Source: Phoronis ovalis (lineage: Eukaryota > Phoronida > Phoronidae). Taken from it: a stretch of DNA of 12,910 nucleotides. Position 1 is the first letter of the stretch. Each line of letters starts with the position of its first letter. Position numbers and translations under genes: made by a program. Shown piece after piece: positions 6,901 through 12,583 of the stretch. The stretch is from positions 1 to 12,910 of the forward strand of contig JAOXYB010041760.1 in assembly GCA_028565635.1 (NCBI GenBank), read 5' to 3'. The notes beneath the pieces are model-generated. The model did not search any database. It was not told where the DNA came from and saw nothing but the letters and a program-made list of their open reading frames with translations.

Positions 6901-9351
6901 AAATATATATCATTAACATAGAAGTTATGTTAACAGAACATGTTCTATTTGTAGGAACGAAATCTTTATAACAAAATATTTGGTGGATTTTTGATGCGAA
7001 AGGCTTTAGAGTTAGCTTGGGCCAATGCTTGGGTATACAGGTGAGATCTATTCCGTTTTCAGAAATTCTCTTGTTTGTCTATAGATATGCCTAAAAACGA
7101 TACTTATATATTCTATTACATATGACACCATACAGTATTCCATAAGATGAAACTTTTCAATGTGCTTGTGCTTCAAAACCAACAGAATTACTCATGCATG
7201 CTTTATTTCTTCACCCAACAGTATGCATGATACTATTGTGTATTTCAGCAAGTCACGACCTTTTTGTGTTTCTGTGGACGATATTTTATTCAGAAAACCA
7301 GTGGATGTTGGATCTCTACTTTACCTCTCATCTGAGGTAATACTTTTTGCTTCTCGATTCTGTTTATCAATGTTGTTATTTCAATAGTGAGGACATTATT
7401 ATAATAAAATACAATGAATTCCAGTAAAAAACTTTATTAAATAGATTAACAATAACAATTTATCTAAAATAATAAATTAAACCAAAATAACGTAGTAACT
7501 ATTTTCATCCAAGGCAATCTCTGAAGTGAAACAGTGGCAAACTATTCTATCATGATTCCTACAAGGAATTTTGTAGTGTGGCTCAAGAACATTTTATCAT
7601 GTTGACAAAACCACTGTTTTCCACCCGGCACAGAATAAGGCCGCATATCTTTTGCTATGAACTTCCACAATCACTATCAGTTTTTTTAGCTGCCTTAGAA
7701 GGATTCGATGAGATTTCAGTTTCTCATTGTCCAACCCATGCTTTCGCTTTAGGTTAGCTGCCATGTTACTGGTACTTGACGATATATAACTCAGTTGCTT
7801 ACCTCACAGTTTGCAAATTATCTTGCTTTTATCCGTGGTCTGTATGCCCTCGATCGTTTCTAATTTGAATCCAAAATACTGCCACATGGGAGATTTGAAC
7901 GTTGTTTGGGGGGGCTTTGACAGCAACCGGTGCTATAGCCACTCTATAATATAATTTCCCATACCGTATGTGTATCGAAAGTTGTGATTGGCCAAATAAT
8001 TTGAAACCATACATATTGATATTATGCTAACCAATCATGTACTGCATAGCATTGAGGAAAAGGTAGTTAGCAGAACATGCTTTCAATGCTGATAATAAAA
8101 GTGATTTCAACAGTAGGTTTACACCAAAAATCATTTGAAGACAGCTTGTTTATTTTTGCATATTGTATTTTATTTTAAAAACGCAAATAATTAATACCAG
8201 CTTTAAGAATTTATATAATCGAGTTTCGCTTCGTGATTGGGGTTTAGAGATCGAGAATCGCTTCGAAAGGAAAAAAAACATGATACTAACAATCATCCCA
8301 CGAAGCATCGTAACACTCAACACAATACCATGAAATTGATTTTGTTACAGTTATTACTGTGTGAGAGAATCAAACTAAAATTTCGTTAAAAGTTTAGCTG
8401 CTGTTGTTTATCAATTCTATATATATTCATTTTTTATTTCTAATTGACATAAAAGCATTTGTTTTGTGTACTATCAAGAAAATGTGTTTTCACTACTAAT
8501 ATGATGATACGCTCAAGAAGCTACAATTACAGCTCAACAGAAGCTCAAGTCTATAAACCAGTGCATACACCTGCATAGCATGCCGCGCGCAATATACTGC
8601 AAACACCGGAAACTCTGTTTGAAGGATATTTTATTATTTTTTCACGACATTGTGTGTTAGGTGCTCTAAATATATGTAGTTGGTTTCAGACAACTTTTAT
8701 GGCCACTACAAATACATTTCATGAACTAATTGTGAAATTGCTGTAACATGCACCCAAGACCTGGGCCTGTTTTACCTGCCAAACAGGGATCTGGAAACAC
8801 TTTTCATGTTATCGGACATTTTGGAGAAAAAAAATGTCAGACATTTATCGGGCATAGTGACCAACATACTACATATAGTATCCATAGTTTTGTTGTTCTG
8901 CTGGGCCATTAAACTGATGTTTAGTAGGCACCGTACCATTAAGTATTTAAAGTAAATCATGTCGCAACTTTTTTTGATTCAGGTAGTTTACACCGAACAT
9001 ACCAATGTGCAAGTAAAGGTTTATGCTGAAGTAGTCCATCCAACCGAGGGCACCCACGAAATGACTAATATTTTTCACTTCACATTCAGAACAGAAGTTC
9101 AAGTGCCAAAAGTTATGCCTAAATCATATGCAGGTATGTTGACTGAACATATTTTCTTATGAAACTCCTGACACAATTTGTATTTGTGTTTATGCGACAT
9201 GTAGTTTGGAATTTTAGGTACAAAAATCAAACAATAATTGGACTTTGCTTTAGTGTTACTGTTTGTCATTAATTTTTCAGAAGCCATGATGTATCTTGAT
9301 GGAAAAAGACACTATGCTGAAGCAGTTCAAAATTCGATTCTTCTACAATAA
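835..9351 (+). CDS. ACOT9: ACOT9-like mitochondrial acyl-CoA thioesterase (11 exons seen, initial exon missing)
   Basis: Acyl-CoA thioesterase 9 hydrolyses acyl-CoA to free acid and CoA in mitochondria. The exons join as 835-935, 2304-2549, 2764-2856, 3312-3489, 5526-5590, 5933-6044, 6447-6537, 6955-7040, 7249-7336, 8983-9133 and 9281-9351. All junctions keep one frame, giving 426 full residues. Counting the split first codon as residue 1, residues 2-26 are rich in Arg, Leu and Ser and look like a mitochondrial presequence. Residues about 95-205 form a first HotDog domain (RFGKLLENLD at 104-113, then RGHVTWVGKSSMEV). Residues about 280-400 form a second (N302 and GG306-307 in NKIFGGFLMRKALELAW, then VDDILFRKPVDVGSLL and TNIFHFTF). 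The Asp-bearing helix in domain 1 and the Asn-bearing helix in domain 2 fit the paired active sites known for double-HotDog thioesterases; that assignment is inferred. Similarity to vertebrate ACOT9 is recognised from memory of the family and runs the whole length. No disabling mutation was seen. Confidence 0.92.
936..2303 (+). other. Intron 1
   Basis: A 1368-base AT-rich intron between GTATTT and TTTAG. An open frame of 68 codons at 1329-1535 has no recognised similarity and lacks splice context, so I do not treat it as an exon. No repeat or RNA gene was recognised. Confidence 0.8.
2304..2549 (+). CDS. ACOT9: ACOT9 exon 2 (start of HotDog domain 1)
   Basis: The acceptor is TATTTAG at 2303. 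The exon encodes LKELVGAQKQW, the conserved family segment IPLGSDVTLKEKYISSLKTLRFG, and the helix KLLENLDRMA. It is taken to end at 2549, before a GC donor (GCAGGT at 2550-2555), because only that choice keeps the conserved strand VAISYKHN aligned with the family. A GT donor four bases on (2554) would shift the frame relative to the best acceptor. Confidence 0.9.
2550..2763 (+). other. Intron 2, a probable GC-AG intron
   Basis: The donor reads GCAG|GCAGGT and the acceptor is CTCTATTTTACAG. Joining 2549 to 2764 gives Val from the split codon and an ungapped match to the vertebrate ACOT9 strand. The alternative pairs GT at 2554 with a weak acceptor ending at 2773. It also keeps an open frame, but replaces V-A-I-S by G-S and shortens a conserved beta strand. 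Confidence 0.7.
2764..2856 (+). CDS. ACOT9: ACOT9 exon 3
   Basis: The exon encodes the end of the first HotDog helix-strand region: VAISYKHN followed by a variable loop and then ALSIVTGLVDRI, a near match to the LSIVTALVDKID stretch of ACOT9. The donor is GGTAAT at 2857 and the exon leaves in phase 1. Confidence 0.92.
2857..3311 (+). other. Intron 3
   Basis: AT-rich intron with a GTAATT donor and a T-rich tract before TATAG at 3311. No coding, RNA gene or clear repeat was seen in it. Confidence 0.85.
3312..3489 (+). CDS. ACOT9: ACOT9 exon 4 (core of HotDog domain 1)
   Basis: The longest stretch of family match in one exon outside exon 2: LREKFLLPDSDIKLRGHV, then TWVGKSSMEVLMFM, then VIDARFVMLARDPMNKA. 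These correspond to the central strands of the first HotDog fold. The donor is a consensus GTAAGT at 3490; the exon leaves in phase 2. Confidence 0.95.
3490..5525 (+). other. Intron 4, largest intron, carries a repeat array
   Basis: The intron runs from GTAAGT to TTTAG at 5525. Its left half (about 3830-4680) is an array of a diverged AT-rich repeat annotated separately. The right half (about 4690-5520) is AT-rich with no coding or repeat signal that I can support. Confidence 0.85.
3830..4680 (+). repeat. Tandem array of a roughly 450-bp diverged repeat with AGGTCA-like half-sites
   Basis: A module reading AATAAC(T/A)(G/T)CTTCAGTTTTTA begins at 3873, 4171, 4321 and 4630. A 27-base string starting GATCTTGAAAAGTGGGTCAA is identical at 4118-4144 and 4566-4592, a spacing of 448 bases. 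Between them are shared blocks such as ACTTCCAATATGG(A/C)CAACT and GGTGGATTC/AGTGGATTC. AGGTCA half-sites recur; one direct repeat with a six-base spacer lies at 4373-4390. There is no long open frame, so it is probably a non-autonomous mobile repeat or satellite-like sequence. A related array lies downstream of the gene at about 9596-10420 in the same orientation. Confidence 0.75.
5526..5590 (+). CDS. ACOT9: ACOT9 exon 5 (linker between HotDog domains)
   Basis: A 65-base exon encoding AIVYPLKPQCKREDDLFQLGE, which aligns with the segment of ACOT9 that has VNPL and, further on, EEELFRQGE. The acceptor is TATTTAG and the donor GTACGT at 5591. It enters in phase 2 and leaves in phase 1, consistent with its neighbours. 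Confidence 0.9.
5591..5932 (+). other. Intron 5
   Basis: AT-rich intron with a GTACGT donor and a T-tract plus GCAG acceptor at 5932. The open frame inside it is AT-driven and I see no gene or repeat. Confidence 0.85.
5933..6044 (+). CDS. ACOT9: ACOT9 exon 6
   Basis: The exon encodes ANKKLRQ, a short variable stretch with SLLKTPPTEEERL, and then IHDLFISTLDE, matching the SLLKMAPSAEER and IHEMFLSTLD segments of ACOT9 that lead into the second HotDog domain. It leaves in phase 2 at a GTAAAA donor (6045). Confidence 0.93.
6045..6446 (+). other. Intron 6
   Basis: AT-rich intron from GTAAAA to TTCTTAG at 6446. It has a purine-rich patch at about 6197-6216. No gene or repeat family was recognised. 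Confidence 0.8.
6447..6537 (+). CDS. ACOT9: ACOT9 exon 7
   Basis: The exon encodes the first strand of the second HotDog domain: SGSFTLRIKPEGTVWMEDTK, then LKTVIICFPQ. The VWMEDTKLKTVIICFPQ part matches VWMENSKLKSLEICHPQ of ACOT9 closely. It ends in phase 0 at CAG|GTAAAG. Confidence 0.94.
6538..6954 (+). other. Intron 7
   Basis: An AT-rich intron with a GTAAAG donor and TTTGTAG acceptor at 6954. It contains a short TG dinucleotide run and otherwise nothing I can name. Confidence 0.85.
6712..6728. repeat. TG dinucleotide microsatellite
   Basis: Eight and a half uninterrupted TG units, followed by a TATGTATATA stretch, within intron 7. Confidence 0.9.
6955..7040 (+). CDS. ACOT9: ACOT9 exon 8 (second HotDog helix, N-x3-GG motif)
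   Basis: The exon encodes ERNLYNKIFGGFLMRKA followed by LELAWANAWVY. This is the most conserved block of the family, corresponding to ERNIFNRIFGGFLMRKA of vertebrate ACOT9. Asn302 and the GG pair at 306-307 sit at the start of the hot-dog helix, where thioesterase active-site residues lie in related enzymes. It leaves in phase 2 at CAG|GTGAGA. Confidence 0.96.
7249..7336 (+). CDS. ACOT9: ACOT9 exon 9
   Basis: The exon encodes KSRPFCVSVDDILFRKPVDV and then GSLLYLSSE, matching SRPFVVAVDDIMFQKPVEVG of ACOT9. The acceptor is GTGTATTTCAG at 7248 and the donor GTAATA at 7337. It ends in phase 0. Confidence 0.96.
7542..7905 (-). pseudogene. hAT-type transposase relic with BED zinc finger (N-terminal part)
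   Basis: Read on the - strand, the frame through 7887 gives MWQYFGFKLE, a basic stretch and KIIC, then a TGA at 7806-7804. In the same frame it continues GKQLSYISSSTSN and ends with KRKHG. This is the BED zinc-finger layout of hAT transposases and ZBED proteins (W-x-YFGF, C-x2-C, TSN-x3-H-x3-H). The TGA stands where the second zinc Cys should be, and the first expected His reads Asn. After a frameshift, 7658-7542 gives IAKDMRPYSV, the motif following the BED domain in hAT transposases, and ends at a TAG. A further shift gives LEPHYKIPCR at 7593-7546, matching the next hAT motif. No catalytic region is present, so this is a dead remnant of about the first third of a transposase. Family membership is from recognised motifs; no database search was done. 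Confidence 0.75.
8077..8127 (+). repeat. Inverted repeat, left copy
   Basis: AACAGTAGGTTTACACCAA at 8109-8127 is the exact reverse complement of 9478-9496. Preceding bases also align without gaps at lower identity, out to an ACATGCTT shared by both copies. These look like two diverged copies of one dispersed repeat in opposite orientation. The family is not recognised. Confidence 0.6.
8983..9133 (+). CDS. ACOT9: ACOT9 exon 10 (last strands of HotDog domain 2)
   Basis: The exon encodes VVYTEHTNVQVKVYAEVVHP, then TNIFHFTFRTE and VPKVMPKSYA. These match the QVRVHSEV, TTNVFHFTF and VPLVFPKTYG segments of ACOT9. It has a strong acceptor (T-run then GATTCAG) and a GTATGT donor at 9134, and leaves in phase 1. 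Confidence 0.96.
9281..9351 (+). CDS. ACOT9: ACOT9 exon 11 (terminal coding exon)
   Basis: The acceptor is AATTTTTCAG at 9280. The exon encodes EAMMYLDGKRHYAEAVQ and five further residues, ending with TAA at 9349-9351. It corresponds to the conserved ESMLYLDGQRHF near the C-terminus of ACOT9; the family's variable tail after it is short here. Confidence 0.95.
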
Positions 9352-9352
9352 A
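9347..9352 (+). terminator. AATAAA overlapping the ACOT9 stop codon, possible polyadenylation signal
   Basis: The hexamer AATAAA spans the TAA stop. If used, the 3' untranslated region would be only some tens of bases long. It may be chance in such AT-rich DNA. The next exact AATAAA on this strand that I noticed is at 10078-10083, inside the repeat region. Confidence 0.3.
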
Positions 9353-9595
9353 TGCTTACTGTACGCTTTATAGTATTAACTAAACAAACGCGGTGAGGGT
9401 GAGATTGTAAAAACTCAATACAGAACATGATGCAATTTGGCAATATCAGCAAACTCTGTTGTGGTAAACTATAAATCTTGGTGTAAACCTACTGTTCACA
9501 AATATATTTATAATTTTAATGTAAGCATGTAACTTTATTGCCCAGCATTTGATATATGTCATAGGCTGAGAGTTGTATCACTATACTTTGCCTTT
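9352..9595 (+). other. Probable 3' untranslated or flanking region of ACOT9
   Basis: AT-rich sequence after the stop codon with no coding signal. It contains the right copy of the inverted repeat. Where the transcript ends cannot be fixed from sequence. Confidence 0.5.
9478..9529 (-). repeat. Inverted repeat, right copy
   Basis: TTGGTGTAAACCTACTGTT at 9478-9496 is the exact reverse complement of 8109-8127. The weaker similarity continues to an AAGCATGT at about 9522-9529. The pair encloses exons 10 and 11, so it is more likely to be two insertions than the two ends of one element. Confidence 0.6.
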
Positions 9596-10420
9596 GCAAA
9601 GACAAATCGATGCTTGGATGATTCAAAGGTGGATTTATGAAAGGACATAGGTGATGGTGCTGGGGGGTGGAGGGTAATAGGCTATATAACTGCTATTTTT
9701 GAATAATCTTGAAAAGTAGATCCTCTTAATCTGAAATTGTGGCTTTTTTATGCAGTTATCAAAATTGCTTAAGTTGACATTTTGAATACTCTGACACGTA
9801 AAGAGATTGATTTAATTAGAGGCAAAGATACAGGTCAAGTTTGATTTTGACTTGGGTTACTGACTGCTATCTTTGTTCCCAAGATGGCCCCGCGATAACA
9901 GTTGTTAGTTTTATCGGATCAACTTTATATTTTGCACAGGATTAATACAGGTTAGATTTTGACCCTGCGATAACGCTTTTTAATTCATCTGATCAAGTTT
10001 ATATTTTGTACAGGGTTAATACAGGTCATATTTAAAGTTGACCTGAATCATTTCCATCTTTGACACTCCATTTGGGGAATAAACATAGTTGCCAGTCAAT
10101 TTATGAATTAAGGCCATAGATGGTTAAGTGTATTAGATAGTATATTAGAATAACCTGGAACAGTGAATCAACTGCCGATTCAAAAAGTCGTAATTTTTTC
10201 AGTTGTCAAAACTGCATTTAGCCCAGATTTTGAAAACTTTGGTGGTATACAGATCGAGCTATTAATTACTTTAATTCAAAATTCATGTCAAGTATAATTT
10301 GACCTAGATCACCCAAAACCGCCAACTGATCGCCATCTATGCTCCTGAGTTGGCCCCGTATTTTTATCGAATCAACCAGGGTTAATACTGGTCAGATGCT
10401 TGTTTGACTTAATTAGTATT
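9596..10420 (+). repeat. Downstream array of the intron 4 repeat family
   Basis: Blocks shared with the intron 4 array include (A)AGGTGGATTTATGAA, AATAATCTTGAAAAGT, a CAGTTATCAAAATTGC/CAGTTGTCAAAACTGC module and GGTTAATACAGGTCA. Two diverged units can be followed, about 9620-10020 and 10090-10400. Within the first, a unit starting GCGATAAC at 9892 repeats at 9967, a 75-base period. The half-sites CAGGTCA and TGACCTG at 10022-10045 form a perfect seven-base inverted pair with a ten-base spacer. No open frame spans it. Confidence 0.7.
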
Positions 10421-10908
10421 ACCTCACTGTTCAGCTAGTATTTAAGCCAGCATGACTTCGGGTCAATAACATCCCCTATTGTATTGAAAGATCCTTATAC
10501 TCATGAAAACAACTCAATGATATCTGTTTGTTTTGGAATCTGGTACCGTCACAAATCTACCCTTATTGGATTGTCGTCATTATTCACAGCGAAGGAAGGA
10601 ACTGGTCAACCTGGTATCTGTGCATCCAATAACAAGTCAACTTTCTCTTCTTTAGGCAGCACATTCTATACCAGATCAGGCAACTTCTTCTCAATGGATG
10701 AGGTACTTGGAATATCCTCTTACAGCTGGGTCTGATGCTGCCAGGCAACACAATAGATTGCAATGCACACTTAAAATATTCTGAGGCAGTAACTTCAAGG
10801 AATTACTTGTTCTTTCTTGTGGCCATCATGCTTCTTAATTAACTGATCATTGCCAGAGCCATCATTGAACAACTTACTATCTATAAGAATAACTTTTACC
10901 ATCTGTCT
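10421..10908 (-). other. Unassigned stretch, possible eroded coding sequence on the - strand
   Basis: The frame that carries the retroelement tail at 10909-11121 continues leftward with scattered stops but long charged stretches, for example KVILIDSKLFNDGSG, EDIPSTSSIEKKLPDLV, NVLPKEEKVDLLLDAQIPG and PVPSFAVNNDDNPIRVDL. This is more protein-like than the other frames, but I do not recognise the product. The + strand open frame at 10484-10735 also matches nothing I know. I therefore leave it as possible mobile-element debris. Confidence 0.3.
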
Positions 10909-11121
10909 CTAAAAGCACACTTGTACCTTTTTACTGTGACAGTTCATATACAGTTTTTTACTATAGTCTTTACATTTTTCAATTAGTCTCTGTGGTGGAT
11001 TAAACATCCTACTTGACCTACAAACTACTGAAGTAATAATAACAGATTCATTCTCAGTTATAATAGGTTCTTGAGTTGCCGGATTCAATGAACTAACTAT
11101 CATGAGACGTACTCCGCCCAA
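10909..11121 (-). pseudogene. Ty3/Gypsy-type pol C-terminal tail fragment
   Basis: The frame encodes about 70 residues containing CRSSRMFNPPQRLIE. It resembles the extreme C-terminal tail of many Gypsy pol polyproteins, a TRSGR-like basic motif followed by PPxRL a few residues on. It probably belongs with the RNase H and integrase relic at 11440-11637, which lies upstream on the same strand. The roughly 320 bases between them do not encode the missing integrase part. The motif is short, so the call is moderate. Confidence 0.5.
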
Positions 11122-11435
11122 CTAAAGTAGCAAATCACAACACGTGGCATAATTTTCAACAACCAATGAAATAATTAGCATCTAAGAAGGACCTAATTGC
11201 CACATGCCCTTACTCGTGCTGATCGCCCCTATATAAACATTTGGTTCTTGTGAGTTGTCCTTGGCTATCACTTGCTTGTAGTTCTGGAAGTGTATCCAAG
11301 CGGAAGTTCAGAGGCTTGAGCGAGTTGTTTCAGAGTCTATAAATGAATCTATGATAAGATATAAAATTTGAATTTAGGGGTAAAAAGCTATAAAATGATA
11401 AGGAGCTAAAAAAGTACTTGATTTGTCTCACTCCT
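11100..11435 (+). promoter_or_regulatory. Promoter-like stretch on the + strand, possibly a solo LTR
   Basis: In order on the + strand lie CCGCCC (11114-11119), CACGTG (11141-11146), CCAAT (11163-11167) and TATATAA (11230-11236). This is the order and spacing of a polymerase II promoter. The interval separates two pieces of a - strand retroelement, so a nested LTR in the opposite orientation would explain both facts. LTR ends and a target-site duplication could not be identified, and no gene follows on the + strand within the window. Confidence 0.3.
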
Positions 11436-11439
11436 TGAC

Positions 11440-11637
11440 TTTCAAAAAATGGTGAAATTCTTCACTTCGAAATTGAGGACCATTGTCACTAACTATTTGT
11501 ACTGGAATACCATATTTACTCATGAAACAAGTCTTGCAAAAACATAATTGTAACACTAGCTGTGGTATTATTGTCTATCTCTCACATGGTACGACAATGA
11601 CCAAACACTCCTTTTCTATCTGTGCATATCTGATAAG
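11440..11637 (-). pseudogene. Ty3/Gypsy pol relic: RNase H piece joined to integrase core piece
   Basis: On the - strand, 11637-11578 reads LIRYAQIEKECLVIV plus PCER and then hits a stop. This is the RYAQIEKE motif of the Gypsy reverse transcriptase RNase H domain. Immediately after comes NTTASVTIMFLQDLF (about 11570-11526). A one-base frame change then gives KYGIPVQIVSDNGPQF and an EEFHHFLK stretch, ending about 11440. GIP-x-SDNGPQF is the second-Asp motif of the integrase core. In an intact element several hundred residues separate these blocks, so an internal deletion removed the rest of RNase H and the integrase zinc finger. The fragment is dead. It differs in sequence from the integrase at 12584-12910, so it comes from another copy or lineage. 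Confidence 0.75.
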
Positions 11638-11979
11638 TGATACACGGATGTAGTAAATACGAACAGATGTTAAAAGATATCTTATTGACTATAATTAGAC
11701 TAGGTTACATTATGCCGCCATCTTTATAACATGCCCATGCGACCCCTATCTAGTATAACATAAAGTACACGTAATATCTCTCTCCTTTAATTACAAAAAT
11801 GACGTCTCCGGGTACCTGAAAGATATATGTGAGTGATTAATTAATGTCTTAATATCTAATTGTAAATAAACACACTAACAAGTTAATATGAATATATAGT
11901 CCAAATGTTAAAGTCCAAAACATGTGAGAGTTCATGAAACACTGTCGTGGATCCATACGCGCACGGTAAAATATATACA
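11638..11979 (-). other. Non-coding stretch after the right-hand pol gene, candidate PPT and LTR
   Basis: The interval lies just past the pol tail of the right-hand element in its reading direction, where a polypurine tract and 3' LTR are expected. On the - strand a purine run AAAGGAGAGAGA lies at about 11777-11788, followed by TGTACTTTATG, which could start an LTR. No second LTR copy is in the window to confirm it. On the + strand the region has no coding signal. Confidence 0.3.
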
Positions 11980-12216
11980 TTATGCATCTAGGCGGTCTGA
12001 CTTCTTCACTGTCCTGCCTGATCTTGTGATATATGATTGGGGTGCAGGAATATCCACGGTTGGTGGCAAAGATGTTGTTTCTCGTACGCTTTCTGGGGAA
12101 AAGTCTACTGGTGGCAGATTAGTGGGCAAGGATAATGATTCCCCCTGCATGTTCTGGAGACAGTCGCTCTTGTGGCGGAGTATGTGGTTCTTCATTCGTT
12201 GTCAATGGTGCGGTGT
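11980..12216 (-). pseudogene. Gypsy pol proline-rich linker and C-terminal tail
   Basis: From 12195 the frame encodes 71 residues ending SYITRSGRTVKKSDRLDA and a stop at 11980. TRSGR followed by a basic RLD end is the usual last motif of Gypsy pol polyproteins. Just before it, a different frame (about 12219-12118) gives a TTNEEPHTPPQERLSPE stretch typical of the linker that precedes this tail, so one more frame change lies inside the segment. Confidence 0.7.
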
Positions 12217-12583
12217 TCACACTGGGCAGTTTGGTACGCGTAAGCTGCTATCTTTACATGCTGTAATGTCTATGTGAAGATCAGGTTGGGATCTGACGAG
12301 TTCCGTGCCGCGTGCTCTTTGTCCTTTCTTACATAAAAATCTTCTGTTTCTGCGCAGTTTCCTTCCTGCATCAGAAGAAACTTCATAGGAGCTAGCGGAC
12401 ACTTGCTTTTCGGCGAAGGTTTCGACCCGATGCAGAACAACTGACTGTGTATGAGCGAGGTTCAGGTCCCACTCCAGTGATGATTCCAGGTGACCATGTT
12501 CTGGACGCAACATCTTGTGAGTATACATGCCCGTTTAACTGCAGTTCACTAAGCTCGGATCCTATAGGAGATGGATTTTCATG
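12217..12583 (-). pseudogene. Gypsy integrase C-terminal end, duplicated and frameshifted
   Basis: The integrase frame resumes after its stop and gives WSPGIITGVGPEPRSYTV, then SGRNLRRK and a TAG at 12394-12392. This is the small SH3-like end of Gypsy integrases. In a second frame, SYEVSSDAGRKLRRNRRFL follows at about 12387-12334, a second version of the same end and closer to the usual RRNRRxL form. The two versions start 64 bases apart (12457 and 12393), hence the frame change. The second frame runs on to a stop at 12217. Confidence 0.7.

Larger units (their letters stand above)
7337..8982 (+). other. Intron 9, host to a transposase relic
   Basis: The intron starts GTAATA and ends TTTTTTTGATTCAG. 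It contains the antisense hAT transposase relic at 7542-7905, and one copy of an inverted repeat at about 8077-8127. A 15-base motif beginning TCGAG and ending TCGCTTCG occurs twice (8219-8233 and 8251-8265), differing at two bases. The remainder, about 8270-8980, shows no gene I can support. Confidence 0.8.

Noticed and set aside
7829-8014. Open frame of 61 codons on the - strand in intron 9
   Set aside because: It is out of frame with the BED zinc finger, which explains part of the same DNA better.
9099-9287. Open frame of 62 codons on the - strand over exons 10 and 11
   Set aside because: It is a shadow of the ACOT9 exon and intron sequence on the other strand.
8109-9496. A single DNA transposon with these positions as its terminal inverted repeats
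   Set aside because: The interval contains two intact ACOT9 exons with normal splice sites and no transposase, so two separate repeat copies fit better.
11924-12277. Open frame of 117 codons on the + strand
   Set aside because: It is antisense to the Gypsy pol linker and tail, which carry recognisable motifs.
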